This document shows, one piece after another, positions 9,530 through 19,299 of a stretch of DNA of 64,000 bases. A program made the position numbers and the translations under genes. The DNA is taken from NCBI GenBank assembly GCA_002839805.1, contig PGYT01000004.1, forward strand, positions 111,089 to 175,088, written 5' to 3'. Positions within the stretch are counted from its first letter, which is position 1; every line of letters begins with the position of its first letter. The notes beneath the pieces were generated by a model. It saw only the letters and a list, made by a program, of their open reading frames with translations, ran no database searches and was not told the origin of the DNA. The DNA is from Ignavibacteriae bacterium HGW-Ignavibacteriae-2 (GTDB taxonomy: Bacteria > Bacteroidota > Ignavibacteria > Ignavibacteriales > Melioribacteraceae).

Positions 9530-10059
9530 AAAAAGCAGAAGAAATATTTGAATTAATTAAATCCGGTTTTCCGGGTGTAACTGTAGAACTTTCGGCAGAT
9601 ATGCCGACAGAACCAATTATTTCTGTTGATCCTCTAAAAGTTCACGAAATATGCAAATTTTTGCGGGACAACGAAGATTGTAAATTCGATAGTTTGATGA
9701 ATCTTTCCGGCGTTGATGACGCTAATGGTGAAAAAATTAAGGAAGAAGATGATTCCGAAATAATTAAAGGCGGAACTCTCAGCGTATACTATCATTTACA
9801 TTCAATGTCTTTAAATCATAAAATTACTTTAAGAGCTTCGGCACCGAGAGAAAATCCGGAAGTTGAATCCGTTGATAATGTTTGGAAAGCAGCTGATTGG
9901 CATGAACGCGAAGCTTATGATATGTGTGGTATTAAATTCTTAAATCACTATGATTTAAGAAGAATATTAATGCCTTACGACTGGGAAGATGGAAGTTATC
10001 CTTTGCGTAAAGATTATAAAAACCCGGAATTTTATAATGGTATGAAGGTCCCCTACTAA
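9526..10059 (+). CDS. nuoC: Complex I subunit C (30-kDa subunit)
   Basis: This 177-residue protein of the Q-module is a separate gene, not fused to NuoD as in E. coli. The C-terminal half carries [19 protein letters not shown] and [20 protein letters not shown], the 30-kDa signature. An acidic, lysine-rich insertion near residue 70 ([14 protein letters not shown]) interrupts the otherwise ordinary N-terminal domain. It overlaps nuoB by four bases and nuoD by one, so translation of the three is likely coupled. Confidence 0.94.
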   Translation: MKKAEEIFELIKSGFPGVTVELSADMPTEPIISVDPLKVHEICKFLRDNEDCKFDSLMNLSGVDDANGEKIKEEDDSEIIKGGTLSVYYHLHSMSLNHKITLRASAPRENPEVESVDNVWKAADWHEREAYDMCGIKFLNHYDLRRILMPYDWEDGSYPLRKDYKNPEFYNGMKVPY

Positions 10060-11174
10060 TGGCTTTAAGAACCGAAGAACTTATACTGAACGTCGGACCA
10101 CAACATCCTTCAACACATGGTGTGCTGAGGTTAGAAGTTGAACTTGAAGGTGAACTAGTTGTAAAAGTTAAACCGCATATTGGATATCTTCATAGATGTT
10201 TTGAAAAACACGCAGAAGCAATGACCTATCCGCAAGTGATTCCATATACAGACAGAATGGACTACCTTGCCTCCATGTATAATAATTTCGGTTATGTTAT
10301 TGCTGTTGAAAAACTTATGGGGATTGAAGTTCCTGAAAGAGTTGAATACATTCGAGTGATTATGGGCGAACTTCAAAGAATTGCTTCGCACATGGTTGCT
10401 CTAGGAACATACGGATTGGATTTGGGAGCTTTTACACCATTTCTCTATTTATTCCGTGACCGTGAAAAAATTCTTACTATGTTCGAAATGACTTGCGGTG
10501 CCCGTTTGTTATATAATTATATGTGGGTCGGCGGACTTTCTCACGATTTACATCCCGATTTTGTAAGATTAGCAAGAGAATTCATTCAATATTTTAGACC
10601 AAATATTGTTGAACTGAATAACTTATTGACATATAATAAAATTTTTATTGAACGTACTGCACATATTGGAATCTTACCTGCGGATACAGCTATTAATTAT
10701 GGCATAACGGGTCCCATGTTGCGCGCAAGCGGCGTTAATTGGGATTTGCGTAAAAACGATACTTATTCAATTTACAACAGATTTGATTTTGATATACCCG
10801 TTGGACAAGGACATATGGGTACAGTTGGAGACTGCTGGGATAGATATTACGTACGAGTTCTGGAAATGGAACAGAGCATGAGAATATTAGAACAAGCTCT
10901 GGATCAATTGCCTGAGGGCGATATTAACTCGGCCCTCCCAAAAAGAATTAAACCTCCAGTAGGTACTGTTTATCAAAGGGTTGAAAATCCCAAAGGTGAA
11001 CTTGGTTATTTTATTATTAGCGACGGATCTCTAAATCCTTTCCGTGTTAAGGTAAGAGGTCCATCATTCGTCAACTTGTCGGTAATAAACGAATTGAGCA
11101 GGGGCCATCTGATTGCAGATTTAATCGCGATCCTTGGCAGTATAGATATAGTACTTGGAGAAATTGACAGATAG
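10059..11174 (+). CDS. nuoD: Complex I subunit D (49-kDa subunit)
   Basis: This 371-residue subunit forms the quinone-binding pocket with Nuo[18 protein letters not shown] near the N-terminus is the family signature with the quinone-headgroup histidine loop; [15 protein letters not shown] and the C-terminal [12 protein letters not shown] are also conserved. It is homologous to the large subunit of NiFe hydrogenases but lacks their Ni ligands. The length is complete for a stand-alone NuoD. The next gene, nuoH, begins 75 bases later after a small hairpin. Confidence 0.96.
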   Translation: MALRTEELILNVGPQHPSTHGVLRLEVELEGELVVKVKPHIGYLHRCFEKHAEAMTYPQVIPYTDRMDYLASMYNNFGYVIAVEKLMGIEVPERVEYIRVIMGELQRIASHMVALGTYGLDLGAFTPFLYLFRDREKILTMFEMTCGARLLYNYMWVGGLSHDLHPDFVRLAREFIQYFRPNIVELNNLLTYNKIFIERTAHIGILPADTAINYGITGPMLRASGVNWDLRKNDTYSIYNRFDFDIPVGQGHMGTVGDCWDRYYVRVLEMEQSMRILEQALDQLPEGDINSALPKRIKPPVGTVYQRVENPKGELGYFIISDGSLNPFRVKVRGPSFVNLSVINELSRGHLIADLIAILGSIDIVLGEIDR

Positions 11175-11179
11175 TTTTA

Positions 11180-11202
11180 CGCTCTTTTAAAAAAAACGAG
11201 CG
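11180..11202 (+). other. Hairpin in the nuoD-nuoH gap
   Basis: CGCTC TTTT ... AAAA C GAGCG can fold with a one-base bulge in the only sizeable gap inside the nuo operon. No T-run follows directly, so it does not look like a simple terminator. It could be a processing or mRNA-stability element, or have no role. Confidence 0.35.
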
Positions 11203-11249
11203 GGGTTAAAAATAATAATTTTTTGTAAAGCATTATAAAGCATAGGCTT

Positions 11250-12317
11250 ATGTATAATTTTCTTACAGAATTAACGGGAAATGAAATAATTGCAGCCTTT
11301 ATATCTGCAATGTTGCCGGTTGTTTTCATTGTTCCTTTTGTAATATTCGGGGTACTTGCCGAAAGAAAAGTATCAGCGCATATACAGGATAGGTTAGGGC
11401 CTATGCGCGTTGGTTATCACGGTGTATTGCAGACTGTCGCTGACTTCTTTAAACTTATTCAGAAAGAAGATATTATAGCGGAAGGTGCGGATAGAAAATT
11501 TTTCAACCTGGCGCCTTACCTTGTTTTTGTTGGCAGTTATGCGGTTTATGCCGCTCTTCCTTTTACAAGCACATATATCGGAAGTGAGACTGACATTGGT
11601 CTGTTCTATATTATTGCTGTTTCCGGCTTTGCGGTCGCAGGAATTTTGATGGGTGGTTGGGCCTCAAACAATAAATATAGTTTATATGGTGCATTACGCT
11701 CGGCCGCTCAAATTGTTAGTTACGAAATTCCGACTGCGTTGGTAATTCTCTCCATGGTTATGCTTACAGGCACTTTAAGTCTGGCTACAATGAGTGAAAT
11801 GCAGACTGCATATTTTTGGAATTGGAACATTTTCGGCGGCGCAGAATGGGCATTTACAAAACTTCTGCTTATTCCATTTATGTTTATTGCTTTCATAATA
11901 CTTTATATTTCTACACTTGCAGAAGTAAATAGGCTCCCATTTGATATGCCTGAAGCAGAAAGTGAACTTGTTGCCGGATACAGTACCGAATACTCGGGTA
12001 TGAAATTCGCGATGTTTTTCTTAGCCGAATATGGTAATATGTTTGCAGTTTCAGCTCTCGTTTCCGTGATTTTTTTCGGAGGATATCAATCACCTTTTGG
12101 ATATCTCGGTAATTCTTTAGGACTCCAATGGCTAATTCCCTACGAGCAATTATTCTGGTTCGCTTTAAAAGGGATATTGTTTGTTCTAGTTCAAATGTGG
12201 CTAAGATGGACTTTGCCACGCGTTCGTGTAGACCAGCTAATGACAATCTGCTGGAAATATTTGATTCCTTATTCATTCGCAAATTTAATAATCATCGGAC
12301 TAATTACGTTACTATAG
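11250..12317 (+). CDS. nuoH: Complex I subunit H
   Basis: This 355-residue protein of about eight transmembrane helices connects the quinone site to the proton-pumping arm. AERKVSAHIQDRLGPMRVGYHG after helix 1, and the acidic loop EVNRLPFDMPEAESELVAGY, are the two best-conserved regions and carry the residues of the E-channel. The length is ordinary for the family. The stop is followed after one base by the nuoI ATG. Confidence 0.96.
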   Translation: MYNFLTELTGNEIIAAFISAMLPVVFIVPFVIFGVLAERKVSAHIQDRLGPMRVGYHGVLQTVADFFKLIQKEDIIAEGADRKFFNLAPYLVFVGSYAVYAALPFTSTYIGSETDIGLFYIIAVSGFAVAGILMGGWASNNKYSLYGALRSAAQIVSYEIPTALVILSMVMLTGTLSLATMSEMQTAYFWNWNIFGGAEWAFTKLLLIPFMFIAFIILYISTLAEVNRLPFDMPEAESELVAGYSTEYSGMKFAMFFLAEYGNMFAVSALVSVIFFGGYQSPFGYLGNSLGLQWLIPYEQLFWFALKGILFVLVQMWLRWTLPRVRVDQLMTICWKYLIPYSFANLIIIGLITLL

Positions 12318-12318
12318 G

Positions 12319-12942
12319 ATGAAACAATACTTTAAAAATACATGGGAAGGTCTCTGGACAGTATTTGTCGGGATGAAAATCACATTCAAACATTTGTTTG
12401 TGCCCTCCGTTACAATTCAATACCCTGATGTTAAAGTTCCGTTGCCGGAAAGAGTACGAAACAGATTGTATGTTAACATGGATGATTGCATCGGTTGTGA
12501 TCAGTGCGCAAGGGCATGCCCCGTTGAATGTATTGAGATAGAAACCGTTAAATCAATGCCTGAAGAGGATTTGGGAAAAACATCAAACGGCAAAAAGAAG
12601 GCTCTTTGGGTAACTAAATTTAACATAGACATAGCCAAATGCTGCTACTGCCAGTTGTGCGTTTTCCCCTGCCCAACTGAATGTATTTATATGACCGATG
12701 TCTATGAATTCTCTGAATTTAAGCGGGAAGATTTATTGTATAAGTTTTCTACACTTTCCGGGGAAGAAACTTTACAAAAGAAAGAAAATTTTGAAAAATT
12801 CCAGGCAGAGAAAGAAGCTCAGAAAGCTGCCGAAATAAAAGCTAAAGCGGAAGCCGCGGCAAAGGCAAAAGCAGAATCGGAATCCAAACCAAATTCTGAT
12901 GAAACGAAACAATCTGAACCACCTAAACAAGAAAACAGCTAA
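12319..12942 (+). CDS. nuoI: Complex I subunit I (2x[4Fe-4S]) with long charged tail
   Basis: This 207-residue subunit carries clusters N6a and N6b. The first ligand set is C57, C60, C63 and C67 (CIGCDQCARACPVEC); the second is CCYCQLCVFPCPTEC. The core resembles other NuoI proteins, but after about residue 150 comes a tail rich in Lys, Glu and Ala (AEKEAQKAAEIKAKAEAAAK), then a polar Ser/Pro/Glu end. Standard NuoI proteins are shorter. Because NuoEFG are not encoded in this operon, NuoI would lie near the electron entry point, and the tail may contact a ferredoxin or other donor; that is inference. Confidence 0.94.
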   Translation: MKQYFKNTWEGLWTVFVGMKITFKHLFVPSVTIQYPDVKVPLPERVRNRLYVNMDDCIGCDQCARACPVECIEIETVKSMPEEDLGKTSNGKKKALWVTKFNIDIAKCCYCQLCVFPCPTECIYMTDVYEFSEFKREDLLYKFSTLSGEETLQKKENFEKFQAEKEAQKAAEIKAKAEAAAKAKAESESKPNSDETKQSEPPKQENS

Positions 12943-12957
12943 ATAATCAGATAGATA

Positions 12958-13470
12958 ATGGAATTATACGATATTATATTTTATTTATTCGCGGCAATAA
13001 CACTGTTATCCGCCTTTATAGTTGTAACTTCTAAAAATATTGTGCATTCGGCTTTTAATTTATTGTTCACATTTTTTGGAGTTACAGGAATATATGTTTT
13101 ATTAGGCGCGGATTTTATAGCAGTAGTTCAGCTATTGGTTTACATTGGCGGCATTCTTATACTTCTTTTATTCGGTGTGATGTTAACAAACAGAATAACA
13201 AGCGTCGATATACGTACAGGCACTGTTCATATTATTCCAGCAGTTATAGGCATAGGAATTCTATGGGGTGCTTTAACCGCAATTATCGCTTTTAAAACCA
13301 ATTGGATAGTCAAACCAGCGGATTCAATGGAACCAACAACTGTAGGTTTGGGAAATTTATTATTGACCGATTATGTTCTTGTTTTTGAACTTTTAGGTAT
13401 ACTTTTATTGATAGCCCTTATTGGAGCAGCATCAATCGCAAGAAGAGAATTTGAAGAGTTAAAGGATTAA
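12958..13470 (+). CDS. nuoJ: Complex I subunit J
   Basis: This 170-residue membrane subunit has five hydrophobic segments. KNIVHSAFNLLFTFFGVTGIYVLLGADFIAVVQLLVYIGG, quoted here only as its ends KNIVHSAFNLL and QLLVYIGG, spans the conserved helix 2-3 region containing the pi-bulge of the family. A short charged tail (ARREFEELKD) follows the last helix. It lies between nuoI (15-base gap) and nuoK (five-base gap). Confidence 0.93.
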   Translation: MELYDIIFYLFAAITLLSAFIVVTSKNIVHSAFNLLFTFFGVTGIYVLLGADFIAVVQLLVYIGGILILLLFGVMLTNRITSVDIRTGTVHIIPAVIGIGILWGALTAIIAFKTNWIVKPADSMEPTTVGLGNLLLTDYVLVFELLGILLLIALIGAASIARREFEELKD

Positions 13471-13475
13471 TAACT

Positions 13476-13784
13476 TTGGAAGTAGGATTATCACATTTTT
13501 TAGTTGTTAGCACTGCATTGTTTTCATTGGGAATTTATGGTGTTGTTACCCGAAAAAACGCTGTAATGGTTTTAATGGGAATAGAACTTATTCTTAACGC
13601 TGCTAACATAAACTTTATCGCTTTTTCGCGATACGGTAATTTTGGACTTAACGGACAGGCAATCGCTTTATTCGTTATTGTACTTGCAGCAGCCGAAGCC
13701 GCTATCGCATTGGCCATTGTGCTTAATATTTACAAAACTTATAACCACGTAAATGTAGATGAGATTGAGGACTTAAAAGAGTAA
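13476..13784 (+). CDS. nuoK: Complex I subunit K
   Basis: This 102-residue subunit has three transmembrane helices. GIELILNAANINFIAFSRY carries the conserved membrane Glu of helix 2, and AAAEAAIALAIVLNIYK the second conserved Glu in helix 3, both part of the proton path. The start is TTG at 13476, supported by AAAGGA nine bases upstream and by the family length. It ends six bases before nuoL. Confidence 0.94.
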   Translation: MEVGLSHFLVVSTALFSLGIYGVVTRKNAVMVLMGIELILNAANINFIAFSRYGNFGLNGQAIALFVIVLAAAEAAIALAIVLNIYKTYNHVNVDEIEDLKE

Positions 13785-13790
13785 AGGGCT

Positions 13791-15887
13791 ATGAGCGAAT
13801 TATTTATAATAAACATATCAATTGCAATACTCTTTTTGCCATTATTAGGATTTGCTGTAGTAATTCTTTTTGGGAAAAGATTTCCTAAACTTTATTTATT
13901 TGAAGTTGGGATTATAACAATAAATCTTTTGCTCTCCATTTACGTAATGGTAGTAAAATTTTCCAGTTATATAAACGATGCTCTAGTGTATGGTTTCACC
14001 TGGATAGATTTTGGAAATGTTCCACTCCTTGGCCCTTTAAATATTGAATTAGGAGTGAAAATAGATAACGTTACAGTTATAATGTTCTTTGTAGTAAATC
14101 TAATTAGCATGCTTGTTCATGTATTTTCTTTAGAATATATGCGCGGTGATAAGCGCTTTAACCGCTACTTCGCTTACCTGGGTATATTTACATTTTCTAT
14201 GCTTGGGATAGTGATTTCCCATAATTTGTTAATGATTTATATTTTCTGGGAATTGGTTGGGCTCTCTTCTTATTTGCTTATTGGCTTCTGGTACGAAAAA
14301 AAATCCGCGTCGGATGCTGGTAAAAAAGCGTTTATAGTTAATCGTATTGGCGATATTGGTTTCTTTCTTGGGATTTTAATATTATTTACTTCATACCATA
14401 CATTAACACTGGACAGTATTTTTGCGCAGATTGCAGCGGGTAATCTTCCTTTTGATAGCGCCGCATGGTTGACTGCAACTGGAATTTTAATCTTTTTAGG
14501 AGCGGTGGGCAAATCAGCTCAGTTCCCACTGCACGTCTGGCTGCCCGACGCGATGGAAGGTCCAACACCTGTTAGCGCATTAATACACGCTGCCACAATG
14601 GTTGCGGCTGGTGTTTATCTTGTTTCCCGTATTTTTGTAATGCTTACTGCCGATGCCATGCTTGTTATAGCAGTAGTTGGAGCTTTTACTTCTTTTATGG
14701 CAGCAACAATCGCCTTAACTCAAAATGATATTAAAAAAGTTTTAGCTTACTCAACTGTAAGTCAATTGGGTTATATGGTTATGTCGCTTGGTGTAGGAGC
14801 TTACGCATTCGCTTTGTTCCATCTTGTAACTCACGCCTTTTTCAAAGCATGTTTATTTTTAGGTTCCGGGTCAGTAATTCACGCTATGCACCACGAACAG
14901 GATATGCGCCAGATGGGCGGATTAAGAAAAAAAATGCCGATTACTTATGCAGCTTTTCTCATCTCCACTTTAGCAATATCTGGTGTTCCGCTTACCTCAG
15001 GATTTCTTAGCAAAGACGGTATATTGGCAGGGTCACTTGCGTTTGGCTCATTAACAGGTCACTGGCTAATTCCAATATTAGGTTTTGTTGTTGCTCTCAT
15101 GACAGCATTCTACATGTTCCGTTTGGTAATTATGACATTCCACGGTGAGCCAAAAAATCAGCACAAATTCGACCATGCTCACGAATCGCCATTTGTTATG
15201 GCTATGCCTCTAGTTATACTTAGCGTTCTCTCAATTTTTATTTGGTATACTCCTCTTCCGCATAGTCCGGATGCAGGATGGTTTTTATCTTCTTGGGTTA
15301 AAACCCCTCACACTGTTGTACCCGCGGAATTAAGCTACGATTTTATGATTTCTGAGACGCCTGTTGTTGAGGATCAATACTCAGAACATGCGGTTGTACA
15401 CTCTGAGAAATACACCGAAGCTATGCACCATGCCCACTATCCCGCAATGTTTTTATCTGTTTTTCTTGGCGGACTAGGAATTTTGCTTGCATTCACAATG
15501 TATCAGTGGAAAAAAATTGATCCTGATAAACTTTCAAACAAACTAAGTTGGCTGTACAAATTTTCGCTTAATAAATGGTACTTGGATGAATTGTATGACG
15601 CCACATTTGTAAATCCAACTATATATTTGAGTAAAGCCCTCGCCTGGTTCGATAACACAATAGTTGATGGAATTGTTAACGGCGCGGCTACAGTTACAAA
15701 ATTTTTCTCCGCTATTAGCGGCTGGTTCGATACTTATATTGTTGACGGATTTGTTAATGCAACCGCATTCTTTAGTGGATTTGTCGGAATTGCTTTTCGA
15801 AAACTGCAAACAGGTAAAGTTCAAACATACATCGTATTGGTGGTATTTTCAGTGTTGGCACTAATTTTTATAATTAGTCCTTTTTAA
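13791..15887 (+). CDS. nuoL: Complex I subunit L (antiporter-like, with lateral helix)
   Basis: This 698-residue subunit is the distal proton-pumping antiporter-like subunit. FPLHVWLPDAMEGPTPVSAL near residue 245 and the lysine/histidine helices (LVTHAFFKACLFLGSGSVIH) are the Nqo12/NADH_5 core motifs. Beyond the core, a histidine-rich loop (about residues 460-560, with HKFDHAHESP and MHHAHYP) precedes the long amphipathic lateral helix and a final transmembrane helix. In the lateral-helix region two similar stretches (NTIVDGIVNGAATVTKFFSA, DTYIVDGFVNATAFFSGF) hint at an internal repeat. The size is typical for a large NuoL. Confidence 0.95.
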   Translation: MSELFIINISIAILFLPLLGFAVVILFGKRFPKLYLFEVGIITINLLLSIYVMVVKFSSYINDALVYGFTWIDFGNVPLLGPLNIELGVKIDNVTVIMFFVVNLISMLVHVFSLEYMRGDKRFNRYFAYLGIFTFSMLGIVISHNLLMIYIFWELVGLSSYLLIGFWYEKKSASDAGKKAFIVNRIGDIGFFLGILILFTSYHTLTLDSIFAQIAAGNLPFDSAAWLTATGILIFLGAVGKSAQFPLHVWLPDAMEGPTPVSALIHAATMVAAGVYLVSRIFVMLTADAMLVIAVVGAFTSFMAATIALTQNDIKKVLAYSTVSQLGYMVMSLGVGAYAFALFHLVTHAFFKACLFLGSGSVIHAMHHEQDMRQMGGLRKKMPITYAAFLISTLAISGVPLTSGFLSKDGILAGSLAFGSLTGHWLIPILGFVVALMTAFYMFRLVIMTFHGEPKNQHKFDHAHESPFVMAMPLVILSVLSIFIWYTPLPHSPDAGWFLSSWVKTPHTVVPAELSYDFMISETPVVEDQYSEHAVVHSEKYTEAMHHAHYPAMFLSVFLGGLGILLAFTMYQWKKIDPDKLSNKLSWLYKFSLNKWYLDELYDATFVNPTIYLSKALAWFDNTIVDGIVNGAATVTKFFSAISGWFDTYIVDGFVNATAFFSGFVGIAFRKLQTGKVQTYIVLVVFSVLALIFIISPF

Positions 15888-15915
15888 AGAAATTATTTAA
15901 GGAATTATAATAAAA

Positions 15916-17517
15916 ATGAATGGATTCCCAATTTTAACATTACTGACGTTTATTCCCATATTAGGAATGATTGCAGTTTTGGTTATACCAAAGGATAAAG
16001 CAAACCTTGCAAAATATATCGCTCTGATCGCAACCGGAATTCAAGTTGTTCTTGCTATTGTCTTGCTTTCTAATTTTAATTATAACGCGGGCGGTATCTT
16101 TGAACAAAGTTCTTTCCAATTCATCGAAAAATTCCGATGGATTCATATTAAAGGTTTATCCTGGATCGGAACCGTAAAAATAGATTATTTTATGGGAGTC
16201 GACGGCATCAGTGTTCCTATGGTTCTGCTTACTGCTATTATTTCTTTTATTGCCACATTATCTTCGTGGAAAATAAACAAATCGGTAAAAGGATATTTCG
16301 CAATGTTCCTTTTACTTGATACTGGAATGATGGGTGTTTTTGTTTCATTAGATTTTTTCCTTTTTTATGTATTTTGGGAATTAATGCTTTTACCAATGTA
16401 TTTCCTTATTGGAATTTGGGGCGGACCGAGAAAAGAATATGCTGCAATTAAGTTTTTTATTTACACATTGTTCGGTTCCGTATTTATGCTTCTTGTAATG
16501 ATCGGTTTATATTTCAGCGCTCACGAAACACTGGCAGACGGATCTCAAGTATTTACATTTAATATGCTGGCATTGATGGATGCTGCCAACTACACAGCGG
16601 ATGGAATCCTATCACCTTTTAATCCGGAAAACCTGAGGTTCATAGCTTATATAGCCCTATTCGTAGGCTTCGCTATTAAAATACCGATGTTCCCTTTCCA
16701 CACTTGGTTGCCGGACGCACACGTTGAAGCACCAACTCCAATAAGCGTAATCCTTGCCGGAGTGCTTCTTAAAATGGGTACTTACGGAATATTGAGAATC
16801 AGTTATCCAATGTTTCCCGAAATTACAAGAGAACTGATGTGGTTCATAGCCCTATTTGGAATGATAAATATTATTTATGGTGCTTTGTGCGCTCTTGCAC
16901 AGAAAGACTTTAAAAAACTCATAGCCTATTCGTCAATTTCACATATGGGATATGTTATGCTCGGAATGGCTTCTCTGAGTACAACTGGTATTAACGGAGC
17001 CGTTCTACAAATGTTTAACCATGGAACAATTACGGCTATGCTCTTCCTAATTGTTGGAGTAATTTACGATAGAGCACATACTCGTGGACTAAACGATTTT
17101 GGCGGACTCGCTACTCAGATGCCTGTTTATACAGGATTTGTAACTGTTGCGTTTTTTGCCGCTATAGGTCTTCCCGGTTTAAGCGGTTGGGTCTCAGAAG
17201 CGCTTGTATTTGTTGGTTCATTTGGAGTTGAAGTTATACGAACTTTGGCAATCATTTCTACTTTGGGTATTTTACTAGGTGCTGGCTATATGCTCTGGAC
17301 TCTTCAAAGAGTTTTTCTCGGCAACTTAAATGAAAAATGGAAAGATTTAAAAGACATTGACGGTAGAGAATATGCTATGCTAATTCCGTTAACTCTAATA
17401 ATTTTATTTCTCGGTATTTATCCTTCAGCCCTGCTGGATGTTATGAATACATCTGTTAACTCTCTTGTGCATTTTCTTTCAACAAACGTTACTAACTTTT
17501 CAATAAGTGGATTATAA
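15916..17517 (+). CDS. nuoM: Complex I subunit M
   Basis: This 533-residue antiporter-like subunit has about 14 helices. FPFHTWLPDAHVEAPTPISV is the NuoM signature, and FYVFWELMLLPMYFLIGIWGG contains the conserved helix-5 Glu. YSSISHMGYVMLG and the NHGTITAMLFLIVG region supply the conserved Lys/His residues of the proton path. It is separated from nuoL by 28 bases and from nuoN by nine. Confidence 0.95.
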   Translation: MNGFPILTLLTFIPILGMIAVLVIPKDKANLAKYIALIATGIQVVLAIVLLSNFNYNAGGIFEQSSFQFIEKFRWIHIKGLSWIGTVKIDYFMGVDGISVPMVLLTAIISFIATLSSWKINKSVKGYFAMFLLLDTGMMGVFVSLDFFLFYVFWELMLLPMYFLIGIWGGPRKEYAAIKFFIYTLFGSVFMLLVMIGLYFSAHETLADGSQVFTFNMLALMDAANYTADGILSPFNPENLRFIAYIALFVGFAIKIPMFPFHTWLPDAHVEAPTPISVILAGVLLKMGTYGILRISYPMFPEITRELMWFIALFGMINIIYGALCALAQKDFKKLIAYSSISHMGYVMLGMASLSTTGINGAVLQMFNHGTITAMLFLIVGVIYDRAHTRGLNDFGGLATQMPVYTGFVTVAFFAAIGLPGLSGWVSEALVFVGSFGVEVIRTLAIISTLGILLGAGYMLWTLQRVFLGNLNEKWKDLKDIDGREYAMLIPLTLIILFLGIYPSALLDVMNTSVNSLVHFLSTNVTNFSISGL

Positions 17518-17526
17518 TAAGAACAC

Positions 17527-19038
17527 ATGGACTTAAACGGTTTATACGAATCAATAGCGTTAATAAAACCAGAAATAGTAATATCACTAACGCTGCTTGC
17601 GATAGTTTTATTTGATCTAATACTCAGCAATTCCAAAAAGCTATTGCCTTTTATTGCCGCTACTGGTTTAGCTGTTACTTTGGTTATTCAAATAATCGAA
17701 CTTTCAACAACTGGTTATGCATTCTCTCCCCAAAATGCAACTTTGTTTTATGGAATGTTATCAGTTGATTCCTTCGGGGCGTTTTTCAAGGTAATTATAC
17801 TTGTCTCCTCTTTATTGATAGTTTATTTTTCAGCGGTTACTGATGAAATTAAACAGTCCTTCGATAGATTAGGTGAATATTATACACTGATATTTGGAAT
17901 GATTTTGGGCATGATGTTTATGACATCTGCTATAGATTTAATACTTATATATCTTTCAATCGAATTATTATCTCTTTCATCCTATGTGCTCGCCGGGTTT
18001 ACAAAAATTCGTCAGCGTAATAACGAGGCATCGTTAAAATATATTATTTACGGGGCAGTTTCTTCAGGAATGATGTTGTTCGGAATATCTTTAATTTATG
18101 GAATGGCCGGCAGTACAAACCTTGTTGAATTAAATAATTTTATTCAATCCGGAAGTATTAATCTTGTCACATTTTCTATTGCGCTAATTCTGATTTTTGC
18201 CGGTTTTGGATTCAAAATTTCGGTTGCGCCTTTTCATTTTTGGACTCCCGATGTTTATGAAGGAGCTCCAATTTCTATTACTGCTTTTCTTTCTGTGGCT
18301 AGTAAAGCGGCAGGATTTGCGGTCTTAATTAGATTTATAAGAGTCGGATTTGTTTCTTATGTGGATTCTGATGGTTTCTGGCGTTTATCCGAAGTATTCG
18401 ACTGGCAGGCATTATTGGTAATAATTTCGATTCTTACTATGACCTTAGGTAATTTTTCCGCCCTCTGGCAGGACAACTTAAAACGTATGCTTGCTTATTC
18501 AAGTATTGCCCACGCTGGATATATGCTTCTTGGATTGGCAGTGCTCTCCAATCAGGGTGCCTTTGCCATTTTAGTATATTTTTCTTTCTATTTGATTATG
18601 AATATAGGTGCTTTTTTTGTTGTTATGCTGATTGCAAACAAATTGGGCTCCGAAAATATTGATGATTATAATGGACTTGGTTTAAAATCCCCTTTTCTAG
18701 GTGTCGCACTCGGTTTGTTCCTTGTATCACTCACGGGTCTGCCCCCTACCGCCGGTTTTATAGGCAAACTTTATCTCTTTATTGCGCTCGTTGATGCAAA
18801 AATGATAATTGTGGCTGTTATCGCTTTACTTAATACGGTAGTATCGCTCTATTATTATATAAGAGTGCTTAAGAAAATGTATCTTTCAAACCCCACTGAA
18901 GATACTCCTGAAATAAAAACAAGCGCGATGAACACTATTTTTATTCTTATACTGGCCGTTCCAACACTTGTATTCGGACTTTATTTTGCACCAGTAGTGG
19001 ATTTCGCAAAAATGTGTATCTCATTTTTCGGAGTTTAA
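17527..19038 (+). CDS. nuoN: Complex I subunit N
   Basis: This 503-residue antiporter-like subunit is the last gene of the operon. APFHFWTPDVYEGAPISITA is the NuoN signature, YLSIELLSLSSYVLAGF carries the conserved helix-5 Glu, and YSSIAHAGYMLLGLA and GLPPTAGFIGK are also typical. The operon therefore encodes A, B, C, D and H to N, but no E, F or G. No convincing terminator hairpin follows the stop codon. Confidence 0.95.
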   Translation: MDLNGLYESIALIKPEIVISLTLLAIVLFDLILSNSKKLLPFIAATGLAVTLVIQIIELSTTGYAFSPQNATLFYGMLSVDSFGAFFKVIILVSSLLIVYFSAVTDEIKQSFDRLGEYYTLIFGMILGMMFMTSAIDLILIYLSIELLSLSSYVLAGFTKIRQRNNEASLKYIIYGAVSSGMMLFGISLIYGMAGSTNLVELNNFIQSGSINLVTFSIALILIFAGFGFKISVAPFHFWTPDVYEGAPISITAFLSVASKAAGFAVLIRFIRVGFVSYVDSDGFWRLSEVFDWQALLVIISILTMTLGNFSALWQDNLKRMLAYSSIAHAGYMLLGLAVLSNQGAFAILVYFSFYLIMNIGAFFVVMLIANKLGSENIDDYNGLGLKSPFLGVALGLFLVSLTGLPPTAGFIGKLYLFIALVDAKMIIVAVIALLNTVVSLYYYIRVLKKMYLSNPTEDTPEIKTSAMNTIFILILAVPTLVFGLYFAPVVDFAKMCISFFGV

Positions 19039-19226
19039 GAACCGTTAATATTTACTCTTCCTTGCATTATAAAGTTATTTAATATATTTCTGTTTTTTTT
19101 CATTGGACATGAGAATTTAATATTTTGTAATTCGTACTTAGCGCTTCCTTCCTTTTGTAAAACCCAAATCAAAATTCTAGATGGAGTTGCACAAACTAAA
19201 AATAATACTTGCATCAATTGACATAT
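19039..19226. other. Intergenic stretch after the nuo operon
   Basis: This is AT-rich DNA between nuoN and the GntR operator. I see no supported gene; a short minus-strand frame of 60 codons lacks family features and a ribosome-binding site. TTGACA at 19218-19223 could be a -35 element for the downstream regulator, but no good -10 lies at normal spacing. Confidence 0.4.
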
Positions 19227-19249
19227 TATTACATATTCCTATTGTAATA
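19227..19249. promoter_or_regulatory. Putative operator of the YtrA-type regulator
   Basis: TATTACA, nine bases, then TGTAATA form a perfect seven-base inverted repeat, 50 bases upstream of the regulator's start codon. GntR-family regulators often bind such spaced palindromes in their own promoters, so autoregulation is likely. The match is seen directly; the binding is inference. Confidence 0.55.
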
Positions 19250-19299
19250 GTTACATAGTACATTATATCTCTATAACACATAATTTTTTAGGAGGAATT

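Noticed and set aside
11911..12282. Minus-strand frame of 123 codons inside nuoH
   Set aside because: It is a long shadow of the nuoH frame; the plus strand carries the conserved protein.
19035..19217. Minus-strand frame of 60 codons after nuoN
   Set aside because: No ribosome-binding site, no domain, and low-complexity content.
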